A program made the position numbers and the translations under genes. The notes below the pieces were generated by a model, which ran no database searches, was not told the origin of the DNA, and was given only the letters and a program-made list of their open reading frames with translations. From Phascolarctobacterium sp. (lineage in GTDB: Bacteria; Bacillota; Negativicutes; Acidaminococcales; Acidaminococcaceae), in the NCBI GenBank assembly GCA_017452325.1, contig JAFTMR010000107.1, forward strand, positions 1 through 50,692: a DNA stretch of 50,692 bases, written 5' to 3'. Positions 17,325-24,666 of this stretch are shown piece after piece. Within the stretch, counting starts at the first letter, position 1. Each line of letters begins with the position of its first letter.

Positions 17325-18368
17325 ATGGAAGAAGTAATTGCTGATAAAAGTGCTGAATGGCAGCAAGTTTTAGAGCAGGCTTTTTCCATGTTGCATCGTG
17401 CAAAAGAAGCAGAAGGTGACCAGGCGTTGCAACAGGTAAGCCTGTTGGGATGCATAGGGCTAAAGACGGGGAAGGTTTCCGAAGCGCAGGCGTGCTTTGG
17501 GGAACTGCTTGCTGTGGATGGCTCCAAGGTTTCAGCCCTCTGCTTTTTAGTTTGTGTGAAAAATATGCTGATGATGGCGGCGCGCACCCGTAAGGGTAAT
17601 TTGTTTGCAGAATGGCTATTAGCCGGCAAAGAAAAATTACAGCAGGCTCTTACCCAGGTGGAGCAGGAAAAAGCAATGGAATTCATCATCGCTTTAACCT
17701 TTACCGTCTGCGACAGACATTATGCTGTTTGCCTGCCTGTGCTTAGAGATTTGGTAAGCACTGTCATTAACAGCATTAAGGATAAAAATTTATTGCAAGC
17801 TCTGTTCAACGAGTGGACCAGCCTAATTGCCCAAATGGCGCGCAGAAGCTGGGATGATGTTAGTAAATTTTTGCTTACTGTTTTACTCAAGGCACTTCTC
17901 AAAAAGCAGGACTTGCAGCTGATGAAGCTAAGCCTATTGCAGCTGAACATGCATCTGCAAATGTACAGCCGTTGGGATGGTTTTGAAAATGCTTTTGTAG
18001 CTTACAAGGAACTGCAATATTTTTACCTGCTGCTTTTGAAAAGAGTGGGCAAGCTACAAATTGCAGAAGACTTACGCCAACAGTACTTGGTAATTGTGCT
18101 GCGCAGTATTCGCGAATGGATTGCCAATGTGGCACGAGTTGGTATGCAGGATGATTTGGAAATTATCCGCCGATGGCAGGAGCTTTTGAAGAAGCAGCTT
18201 ACTGATGGTGTGCAGCCTTGGGTAGATTTATTAGTGCAACTGGAAATTGGCTACTGGCACTTGACCAAGCCCAAGACCAGTCGCAAACAACTGGAATATT
18301 TAGCGGATCTTTTGGAGCCTGACATGGTGACTGCAGAGTATCGTAGATTGCTGGAAAGGATTGCGTAA
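17325..18368 (+). CDS. Uncharacterised helical protein (347 aa)
   Basis: I do not recognise a family. The protein is rich in Leu, Gln, Ala and Lys with no signal peptide or clear membrane helix, and appears to be all-alpha. The N-terminal part (residues about 1-75) has helix pairs spaced like TPR units (QALQQVSLLGCIGLKTGKVSEAQACF). A Trp-containing hydrophobic helix series fills the rest. It follows pyk by 23 bases, with AGGTAGGTG before ATG 17325, and is the last gene before the terminator at 18375-18414. A TPR-like scaffold role is a guess. Confidence 0.75.
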   Translation: MEEVIADKSAEWQQVLEQAFSMLHRAKEAEGDQALQQVSLLGCIGLKTGKVSEAQACFGELLAVDGSKVSALCFLVCVKNMLMMAARTRKGNLFAEWLLAGKEKLQQALTQVEQEKAMEFIIALTFTVCDRHYAVCLPVLRDLVSTVINSIKDKNLLQALFNEWTSLIAQMARRSWDDVSKFLLTVLLKALLKKQDLQLMKLSLLQLNMHLQMYSRWDGFENAFVAYKELQYFYLLLLKRVGKLQIAEDLRQQYLVIVLRSIREWIANVARVGMQDDLEIIRRWQELLKKQLTDGVQPWVDLLVQLEIGYWHLTKPKTSRKQLEYLADLLEPDMVTAEYRRLLERIA

Positions 18369-18370
18369 AT

Positions 18371-18458
18371 TTTTAGGTAACAGTGTTTTTGGAATACTGT
18401 TGCCTAATTTTTTTGCTTATTTTAGAAATTCTTTTCCGCTATAAGAATGAGAGGAGCT
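18371..18458. repeat. Degenerate direct repeat, copy A (includes terminator)
   Basis: The stretch running through TTTTAGG, GTTTTTGGA, the T run, TTATTTTAGAAA and CTATAAGAATGAGAGG reappears in the same order at 18736-18845 (TTTTAGG, ATTTTTGGA, T run, TTGTTTTAGAAA, CTATAAGAGTGAGGGG), with an insertion in the second copy. The two flank the parS site and a short lysine-rich frame. Confidence 0.55.
18375..18414 (+). terminator. Intrinsic terminator of the etf-pyk operon
   Basis: A ten-base stem (AGGTAACAGT at 18375-18384 with ACTGTTGCCT at 18396-18405, one T-G pair) is followed by AATTTTTTT. It lies six bases beyond the stop of the 347-aa gene. Confidence 0.85.
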
Positions 18459-18480
18459 TTTTGGCAGTTCAAGATTAAAA

Positions 18481-18496
18481 TGTTTCACGTGAAACA
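18481..18496. promoter_or_regulatory. parS: parS centromere site (ParB/Spo0J binding)
   Basis: The 16-mer TGTTTCACGTGAAACA is a perfect palindrome and an exact match to the bacterial parS consensus TGTTNCACGTGAAACA. Flanking A and T bases extend the palindrome to 24 bp (18477-18500). It lies in the intergenic region after the pyk operon. ParB binds such sites, spreads, and loads SMC for chromosome segregation. Sites cluster around oriC in most genomes, so the window may lie in the origin-proximal part of the chromosome. Only one copy was seen. Confidence 0.93.
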
Positions 18497-18670
18497 TTTT
18501 GCAGAGGGGGACATGGTTTTAGAAAAAATTTAGGAAGTAGTTGTGAGGGTTCGTTAGTTACTACATAACTCTAAGTTTTTAAGTATATATTTTCTTTAGA
18601 ACAAGGAGCAAAACTTACAGTTTTGTTTAACGCATGGCAGAAGAAAAAAAGAAAAAGAAAAAAAGAAGAT

Positions 18671-18835
18671 TCACCCTTATAGTTGTCATAGAGATTGTAA
18701 AAGTGACGTACTTGCAAGAAAAAATTTAAAAAAGGTTTTAGGAAAAAGCATTTTTGGACAGTGTTACCAAAATTTTTTACTTGTTTTAGAAAATTTACGT
18801 CACTTTTAGGTTGCTCGTGTCAACTATAAGAGTGA
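18671..18835. repeat. Inverted-repeat element (MITE-like, about 165 bp)
   Basis: The outer 41 bases of each side are imperfect inverted repeats with about 30 matches. They include a perfect 12-13-base arm, AAAAGTGACGTA (18699-18710) with TACGTCACTTTT (18796-18807), and CTTATAGTTG near 18676-18685 with CAACTATAAG at 18821-18830. The inner bases continue to pair (AAGAAAAAATTT with AAATTTTTTACTT). It could be a miniature transposable element or a long hairpin. No target-site duplication was established. Confidence 0.6.
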
Positions 18836-18978
18836 GGGGGGATTGTAGTTTTATAGAGAATTTTTATAAAAATTAAAATACTAAAGGAATAAAAGAGCTT
18901 TCGTCGAAAACATTATAGAAGTGGTATATATGCTGATAAATTATAAAATTGCTTTGGTGTTATAGATTGGAGATTTGT

Positions 18979-20790
18979 GTGGTGAGGGTAATAAAGGGTG
19001 TAAATGAATTTGAAACTTTCAATCCAGACTTAGCAAAAGAGTGGCATCCTACCGCAAATGGGATTTTAAAGCCTAGTGATATTGCTTCTCGTAGTAATAA
19101 GAAGTACTTTTGGTTATGTAAAAAAGGGCATACTTATGACGCTAGTAGTGATAAGCGTGTTCGAGGAAGTGGTTGCCCTTTTTGTGCCAATAAAAGAATA
19201 TTGGTTGGGTACAATGATTTAAAATCTAAATTTCCTGATTTAATAGAAGAGTGGGATTATGAAAATAATGATGATAATCCTGAGAATTATGTTTATAGTT
19301 CTTCTAAAAAAGTAAATTGGGTATGTAAAAGATGTGGTCACAGATGGAAAACATCAATATGTCATAGAACAGGAAATAGAAAAAGTGGTTGTCCAGAATG
19401 TGCCAAAAAGATACGTGGTGAATTAAAGCACAGATATGCTTTAGAACATAGTGGCTCAATTACAGATCAGTTGTTATTAAAAGAGTGGGATTATACTAAG
19501 AATGAAAAAGGTCCAGAAGAATATACGCCTAGTTGTAATTTGAAAGTATTTTGGAAATGTTCAATATGTGGGTACGAATACGTAGCTAAAATAAGTAATC
19601 GTACAAATGGTAAGGGGTGTGCATGTTGTGCTAATTTGGTAGTTGTAAAAGGTGTGAACGACTTAGCTACTACCCATCCTAAATTGGCTTCAGAATGGCA
19701 TCCTACAAAAAATGGCGATTTGACTCCGGAAAAAGTAACTTATGGTAAAGGGAAAAAGGTTTGGTGGATATGTTCAGAAGGACATGAATATTTAGCGACT
19801 ATTCTACATAGGAGTCATGGAACAAATTGCCCTATTTGCAATTCGGGAAGACAAACATCTTTTGCTGAACAAGCTGTTTATTTCTACATTAAGAAACTTT
19901 TTAGTGATACAATCAGCAGATATACTGGTATTTTCGACAATGGAATGGAGTTGGATATTTATATTCCTTCCATAAAACTTGCTATTGAGTATGACGGAGA
20001 AGCTTGGCATAAATCTGAAAAGGTAGAACGTGAAAAAGAAAAATATCGTATTTGCAGAGAAAATGGCATTAAATTATTGAGGTTAAAAGAAAAAAGAAGT
20101 GATACTGATATACATACAGCAGATGATGTTTGGAACATCACTGGTAATGGTCCTATGTATGAACGTAAGAATCTTGCACTGCTAATTAGGTTGTTATTAG
20201 ACCGTTTAGATCCTCGTTCTAATTTTTGGACAAGAAAAAGAATAAGCGATTTACATAGTCCAATAGATGTTGATATTGATCGTGATGAGATGGAAATTCG
20301 TGCTTATATGACAAAATTAAACAATAATTCATTAGAAGAATTATTTCCAAAAATCGCTAAAGAGTGGCATCCAACAAAGAATAAATCCGTAAAACCAAAT
20401 CAAGTAAAAAAAGGAAGTACTGCAAAGTATTGGTGGCTCTGTTCTGTTTGCAACAATGAATATATGGCTTCTGTATATCACAGAACTTCAGGAACTGGTT
20501 GTCCTAAGTGTGGTGCTAAAAGAGGTGCAGCCAACAGAAGAAGAAAAGTTTATATGATTGATATGAACACAAATGAGATACTGAAGACATTTGAGTCTAT
20601 TGTGGATGCTGCACAATATATGAACTTTAGGACTAGTAGTAATATTACTAGCGTATGTAAGGGAAAAAGGATGCATGCTGGTGGATATTTATGGCGTTAT
20701 GAGGGTGAGGCTTTTATTATTAACCAAAATTGTGGGAAGGAAAAAGGAGAAACATGTGTATTGCAAGAATTGTGGGAAGATAATTCCTGA
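18979..20790 (+). CDS. Multi-zinc-ribbon (DUF4379-like) protein with PD-(D/E)XK nuclease and NUMOD1 domains
   Basis: From GTG 18979 (GGAG at 18969-18972) the protein is 603 aa. It has five zinc-ribbon units of one design (EWHPTKNG..., then WWxC or VCxxC, GHEY-like, RxxGxGCPxC) at about residues 20-70, 80-142, 165-218, 230-288 and 450-513. Between units four and five lies a PD-(D/E)XK-type nuclease core (LDIYIP, then AIEYDGEAWH, about 325-344, and a KEKYRICRENGIKLLRL helix-strand) resembling Vsr/DUF559 endonucleases. The C-terminus (about 524-574) is a NUMOD1-like DNA-binding module (VYMIDMNTNEILKTF, then SSNITSVCKGKRMHAGGYLWRY). A DNA-cleaving role in defence or mobile DNA is likely but inferred. 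Base composition and codon use (AT-rich, AGA/GGA/ATA) differ from the core genes, which suggests transfer. Confidence 0.82.
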   Translation: MVRVIKGVNEFETFNPDLAKEWHPTANGILKPSDIASRSNKKYFWLCKKGHTYDASSDKRVRGSGCPFCANKRILVGYNDLKSKFPDLIEEWDYENNDDNPENYVYSSSKKVNWVCKRCGHRWKTSICHRTGNRKSGCPECAKKIRGELKHRYALEHSGSITDQLLLKEWDYTKNEKGPEEYTPSCNLKVFWKCSICGYEYVAKISNRTNGKGCACCANLVVVKGVNDLATTHPKLASEWHPTKNGDLTPEKVTYGKGKKVWWICSEGHEYLATILHRSHGTNCPICNSGRQTSFAEQAVYFYIKKLFSDTISRYTGIFDNGMELDIYIPSIKLAIEYDGEAWHKSEKVEREKEKYRICRENGIKLLRLKEKRSDTDIHTADDVWNITGNGPMYERKNLALLIRLLLDRLDPRSNFWTRKRISDLHSPIDVDIDRDEMEIRAYMTKLNNNSLEELFPKIAKEWHPTKNKSVKPNQVKKGSTAKYWWLCSVCNNEYMASVYHRTSGTGCPKCGAKRGAANRRRKVYMIDMNTNEILKTFESIVDAAQYMNFRTSSNITSVCKGKRMHAGGYLWRYEGEAFIINQNCGKEKGETCVLQELWEDNS

Positions 20791-21658
20791 AAATGATAAG
20801 TTTTGTGGAAACTGTGGTGCTCCAGTTGGTTATCAAATAAGTAGAGAACATAAAGAGAAAGCTTTTTGGAGACATGGTTGGTTCACTATACTTATGCTCT
20901 TTATGTGCTTTCCTGTTGGTGTGATTTTAGTTTTTATCAATCATCCAAGTGTGGTAAAAACTTTCTTTATGTTTTTGCTTGGATTGATAGTGATGTGTTT
21001 TGTTTTACTTGGCTTTGATGGATGTTCATCTAGTGTTATGAAATCTGTGCCACATAAATCAGAGCAAATACAGGTGGAATCAGATGCTGGTAGTACAAGC
21101 GAAAAGAAAAAATATATTAACGAGAAACAAAAGAGAAATTCTGCTACAAGTAAAGTTATAAAAGAACCTGTTGGAAAGCCTGACCAAATTTATTTTGCTT
21201 ATAAACTTTACGATTATAAGGTAGCTTATAATAAAGCAGATAATAATTTACAGAAATCTGCGGTGCGCGGGAGGCAAGTTGAATTTCTAAAGCAGTATTT
21301 TCCTAATAATAAGTTTGAAAACTGGATAGGAAAGGTGAAAGAAATTAATTCAGTTGAAAATGGAAAGTTTGCTAGTATTGAAATTGAGTGTAGAGTAGAT
21401 GATATGGTTTTTGATGTTGCTACAGAAAGGTTTAATATTAAGCTGTCTGGTAAACAAACTTTAATTGATACTAATAGTCCGCTTTATAATGTAGTTTTTA
21501 ATTTGCAAAAAGGAGATACTGTAGAGTTTTCTGCTTTCGTAATTCCGAATAAAGAAAGTGGTTTGTATTTAGATAACTGGGTTTCTGAAATGTTATCTGT
21601 AGAGAAACCAGAGTTTATTGTGCGGTTTACTGATATTAAAAAAGTGGATGGTAATTAG
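20756..21658 (+). CDS. Zinc-ribbon membrane protein of unknown function
   Basis: The frame extends upstream, but GTG 20756 with AGGAG at 20745-20749 is the best start and gives 300 aa. A zinc ribbon (CKNCG then CGNCG, residues about 3-21) is followed by two membrane helices (about 41-63 and 70-93), a Lys/Ser-rich linker, and a C-terminal domain (about 150-300) with alternating strands that could be an OB-like fold. It overlaps the preceding nuclease gene by 35 bases in another frame, so the pair is translationally linked. The N-terminal ribbon would be cytoplasmic, possibly contacting nucleic acid or the neighbouring ribbon protein, with the C-terminal domain on either side of the membrane. 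Function unknown. Confidence 0.75.
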   Translation: MYCKNCGKIIPENDKFCGNCGAPVGYQISREHKEKAFWRHGWFTILMLFMCFPVGVILVFINHPSVVKTFFMFLLGLIVMCFVLLGFDGCSSSVMKSVPHKSEQIQVESDAGSTSEKKKYINEKQKRNSATSKVIKEPVGKPDQIYFAYKLYDYKVAYNKADNNLQKSAVRGRQVEFLKQYFPNNKFENWIGKVKEINSVENGKFASIEIECRVDDMVFDVATERFNIKLSGKQTLIDTNSPLYNVVFNLQKGDTVEFSAFVIPNKESGLYLDNWVSEMLSVEKPEFIVRFTDIKKVDGN

Positions 21659-21785
21659 AAAAGAGGATGGGACAAAACCTCTAGACGACAAAAAATAGGC
21701 ACATTATATAGTGATCTCTAATTGAGATTCAAATATATAATGTGCCTTTGCTATTCAAAAATTAGTTTTATTCTATCCTATTTTT
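21659..21785. repeat. Long imperfect inverted repeat between convergent genes
   Basis: The core is a perfect 14-base repeat (21697-21710 with 21734-21747) around an ATCTC/GAGAT inner stem. The outer parts also pair imperfectly: AGGATGGGACAAAAC at the left and its degraded complement near 21764-21780. Ends with GGGACAAAAC resemble miniature elements and IS ends known in Firmicutes. It fills the whole gap between the two convergent genes. Confidence 0.5.
21691..21747 (-). terminator. Terminator of the helicase gene
   Basis: Read on the minus strand, the 14-base stem (21747-21734 with 21710-21697) is followed at once by TATTTTTTG. It lies about 37 bases beyond the helicase stop and has the form of a rho-independent terminator. 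On the plus strand no T run follows. Confidence 0.7.
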
Positions 21786-24261
21786 ATCTAATATTTTTTG
21801 TATAGCGACATCCTTTGCTAGAATAATTTGAGCAACCATAAAATGTGCCGTTGATACCATTTCGTTTAATGAGTTTTCCACCACATTGAGGACAGGTAAG
21901 GTGATGTTTCTTGATTTGGCTACCAAATGCACTCTCAATTTCTGTAACGAACTCAGAAATATTTTTTTCTATGGTCAATAACCAAACCTTTTTCTTTGCG
22001 CGTGTTGTGGCAACATAAAACAGTCTTCGCTCTTCGGCATCTAGGAAAGAGTCACTGTTATCTAAAAGTAGTTGCAAAATGGGAGCATCAGATATTTTGC
22101 TTGGAAAGCTAGCTCCGAAACGCTTGTTATTCAAAATGAAAATATAATCAGCTTGTAGTCCTTTCGAAGAATGGATGGTCATAAAGGAAATATCTAGGTC
22201 TTTCCTAAATAAGTGAGAGATAATCACTTTGTTTTTTACTGGATCAAAATGATAATTAAAGTGTTTAGACTTTTTGAGAATGTTTATATCAAAACGGTAC
22301 CTTCCTAGAAAAATAATACTACTGTTTTGAGGTAATGCCTTAAGCTGCTCTGAAAGTAATTCCACAATTACGGATTCATCCGTACCAGTTACTCTCTCTA
22401 AGGAAAATTCAGTATCAGTTATGGCGCTTCGTAAAGATTTCTTCTTCTGATCAGGATTCTTCATTATGAATGTACTGCTTACATCTATTAAGCTTTGGGA
22501 GAAACGGTATGTTGTTTCTATTTTACTTATTTCAGCAGCACCCCAGTATTTTTCAAAATCTAGAATGAAACCAATATCACTACCATTAAAACGATAAATG
22601 CTTTGCCAATCATCACCAACGCAAAATAGAGAATAGTCCTTTTGTTGGCGCATTAAATATAGTAGCCTGAAACGAGACTGTGATATATCTTGGTATTCAT
22701 CAACAATTACATATTTATAGTTATGTTGATATTTGGATTCAGATACATATTTTGCTGCGTTATTTATCATGTCGTTAAAATCTATTTCGTTGTTTGCTTG
22801 TAGTGTTTTTTGGTATAAATCATATAGTGGTGCGATTAGATTTAATATTAGATTTATGCTGGGAAGATTTTTAAGGTCCTTATTCCTTTCTTTTATATCG
22901 TCAATGCTACAGTTATTACTTTTTATTAACGTTATTACTGTGGCGAATAGTTCTGCAAGCCTGTCTAAAGTTTGGTTATTATTCGGAGAGATAGAGTTCC
23001 AAAGTTCTAATGTGGATTTAGGAACGAATTGGACATTATGGTCAATTAATTTCTGTTTGAGATTATGAATCAGAGTTTCTTCAAATTTTTCATAAGCATA
23101 GGTTTCTATTAGTACGGTAGAATTTCTTTTATGTAGCTCACGCTTCCAGTTTATACTATCCATATATGTCTCGCTTGCTGTTTTACCTTCTTTTGTAGAA
23201 AAATAGGAAGGGACTTTGCCTTGGCGATTAATACCAAAATATTCAATGTACAAATTATATTTTGGTAAATAGAAATCAGGATAATATTGGTTAAAATCTT
23301 TGGTTCGAGTGTCTATAAAATAGGATTTCTCATATACATACTCTATGCCGTTTTGAAAAAGGAAGTTGGCAATGTCCATTTCTCCATAACTTTTTACTCG
23401 TTCTCCTTTTAAAGTTATGGGTGGATTTGTCTTTAAATATTCTCTATATTCATCTTCACTAGAAAAATCAAATTCACTTTTCTGTGAATTACTTGCATAT
23501 GTCAAATAATAACACAGCCTGGAAAGATAACTTTGATTATGTAAGAGTGAAGGGAGGTTATTTTTGATAAACTTACGCAAATCTGTCTGATGAATGAGAG
23601 GTTTTTTACCTTCAACATTAGTAATGATGTTAATACCTAATTTGTGGAAGGTTAAAGCATCTAGATGGAATCCAGTTTCTGTGTAAATTCTTTCTGCCAT
23701 TTCTTTTGCGGAAGAGTTAGTAAAAGATAGAACCAATATTTCATCGGGTGTGCATTTATGAGTTGCAAGAAGATATTTTATATAACCAATAATAGTACTG
23801 GTTTTACCAGTACCAGCTCCAGCGATAACAAGGTGCGATTTTACATCTTTGGCAATACAAGAAAGTTGCTGATTATCTAACTGTTTTCCTTCAACGGGAG
23901 TTATGATTTTTCTAACTTCATCTAAGCGGGATTCTGCTATTTTAGAATTATGTTCATATGCTTTTGTTAAACAGGTATCGTAAAAATTGAGGAAATCTGA
24001 CGCCAAAAGTTTTAGGGATTTATTAGAGAAGCCAATTCTATAACTAAAACTTTTTGTCTTGTTATCGACAGCATTATACAAAGCGGACCATTTTGAATGC
24101 AAAGATTTTACTGAACGTGGTTCAATGAAATTATTTGTGGTGTTGTATAGATCTTGAAATTCATTCAACGCTTGTTTAATTTGAATAGTAAGGTCGCTTT
24201 TGTTTAATGTTGAAGTATTTGTAGAAAACTTAGAGATAATCTTGTTCCATAAATTCATCAT
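21784..24261 (-). CDS. Helicase IV-like (HelD/UvrD superfamily 1) DNA helicase with nuclease-like insert and C-terminal zinc ribbon
   Basis: Starting at ATG 24261 (GGAGAA just upstream; an alternative ATG is at 24258) the protein is 825 aa. It has SF1A helicase motifs: LDNQQ Q-motif, GAGTGKT (about 148-154), LSFTNSSAKEMAERI, DEYQD (about 521-525), VGDDWQSIYRFNGSD, TIHSSKGLQADYI and YVATTRAKK. Between motifs Ia and II there is a PD-(D/E)XK-like insert (YGEMDIANFL, YYPDFYLP, YIEYFGINRQG; acidic residues about 294, 329 and 340), as in helicase IV. A topoisomerase-type zinc ribbon (CPQCGG then CSNYSSKGC) closes the protein. It probably unwinds DNA in repair or defence. It is convergent with the zinc-ribbon pair and shares their low GC content. 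Confidence 0.88.
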   Translation of the reverse strand: MMNLWNKIISKFSTNTSTLNKSDLTIQIKQALNEFQDLYNTTNNFIEPRSVKSLHSKWSALYNAVDNKTKSFSYRIGFSNKSLKLLASDFLNFYDTCLTKAYEHNSKIAESRLDEVRKIITPVEGKQLDNQQLSCIAKDVKSHLVIAGAGTGKTSTIIGYIKYLLATHKCTPDEILVLSFTNSSAKEMAERIYTETGFHLDALTFHKLGINIITNVEGKKPLIHQTDLRKFIKNNLPSLLHNQSYLSRLCYYLTYASNSQKSEFDFSSEDEYREYLKTNPPITLKGERVKSYGEMDIANFLFQNGIEYVYEKSYFIDTRTKDFNQYYPDFYLPKYNLYIEYFGINRQGKVPSYFSTKEGKTASETYMDSINWKRELHKRNSTVLIETYAYEKFEETLIHNLKQKLIDHNVQFVPKSTLELWNSISPNNNQTLDRLAELFATVITLIKSNNCSIDDIKERNKDLKNLPSINLILNLIAPLYDLYQKTLQANNEIDFNDMINNAAKYVSESKYQHNYKYVIVDEYQDISQSRFRLLYLMRQQKDYSLFCVGDDWQSIYRFNGSDIGFILDFEKYWGAAEISKIETTYRFSQSLIDVSSTFIMKNPDQKKKSLRSAITDTEFSLERVTGTDESVIVELLSEQLKALPQNSSIIFLGRYRFDINILKKSKHFNYHFDPVKNKVIISHLFRKDLDISFMTIHSSKGLQADYIFILNNKRFGASFPSKISDAPILQLLLDNSDSFLDAEERRLFYVATTRAKKKVWLLTIEKNISEFVTEIESAFGSQIKKHHLTCPQCGGKLIKRNGINGTFYGCSNYSSKGCRYTKNIR

Positions 24262-24363
24262 ATCTTCTCCATAATATTTACTACACAAATTATACCTAAA
24301 ATAGCAAAGTAAATCTATAAAACTAAATTATGATTTTTAATATAATAATAGCAGCAAGGACAT

Positions 24364-24551
24364 GCACAACTACTTTTAGTGAAACGATTGTGACGAGTAG
24401 CAACAACTGTATCGAGAAAAATATCGTTAATCCCACATCCTGAGCTGTAGTTTTTCTGTTATTGAATAAATTACGAAGCGAATATGTGGGCAACGATATT
24501 TTTAGCTAAAATGTTGCGTTGGGAGTCACTGTTGAACGGAAGTAGTTGTGC
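24364..24551. repeat. Inverted-repeat element (MITE-like, about 188 bp)
   Basis: Terminal 12-base perfect inverted repeats, GCACAACTACTT (24364-24375) and AAGTAGTTGTGC (24540-24551), enclose a second strong pair: AAAAATATCGTT plus CCCACAT (24417-24438) with ATGTGGG plus AACGATATTTTT (24484-24503). Weaker matches lie between. No open frame inside codes for a transposase. It marks the right border of the AT-rich segment. Confidence 0.65.
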
Positions 24552-24601
24552 GGGTGGATAATATGGTAAATGAAAACTCTCGTAACATTTTCATAAATGC
24601 C

Positions 24602-24652
24602 TTGAAATTTCCTAACGAAAGCAGAGAAAATTTCAATAATGTATGGTATAAT
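24602..24652 (+). promoter_or_regulatory. Extended -10 promoter with overlapping dyad
   Basis: TATAAT (24647-24652) is preceded by TGG (24644-24646), an extended -10. No good -35 box is seen. A perfect nine-base inverted repeat, TTGAAATTT (24602-24610) and AAATTTCAA (24628-24636), sits where a -35 region would be and could be an operator. Start of transcription expected near 24659. Confidence 0.6.
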
Positions 24653-24666
24653 AATCTCGGTGTATT

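Larger units (their letters stand above)
18415..18978. other. AT-rich gene-free region with parS and repeats
   Basis: Apart from the parS site and the repeats listed separately, this region holds a purine-only tract (about 18638-18669). A possible 31-codon frame (18634-18729, MAEEKKKKKKRR then a hydrophobic stretch) has no well-placed ribosome binding site; AAGGAG lies 27 bases upstream. I cannot support it as a gene. No clear promoter for the downstream zinc-ribbon gene is seen. Confidence 0.5.

Noticed and set aside
18371..18845. CRISPR array
   Set aside because: Only two degenerate copies with unequal spacing; no regular repeat-spacer structure and no cas genes.
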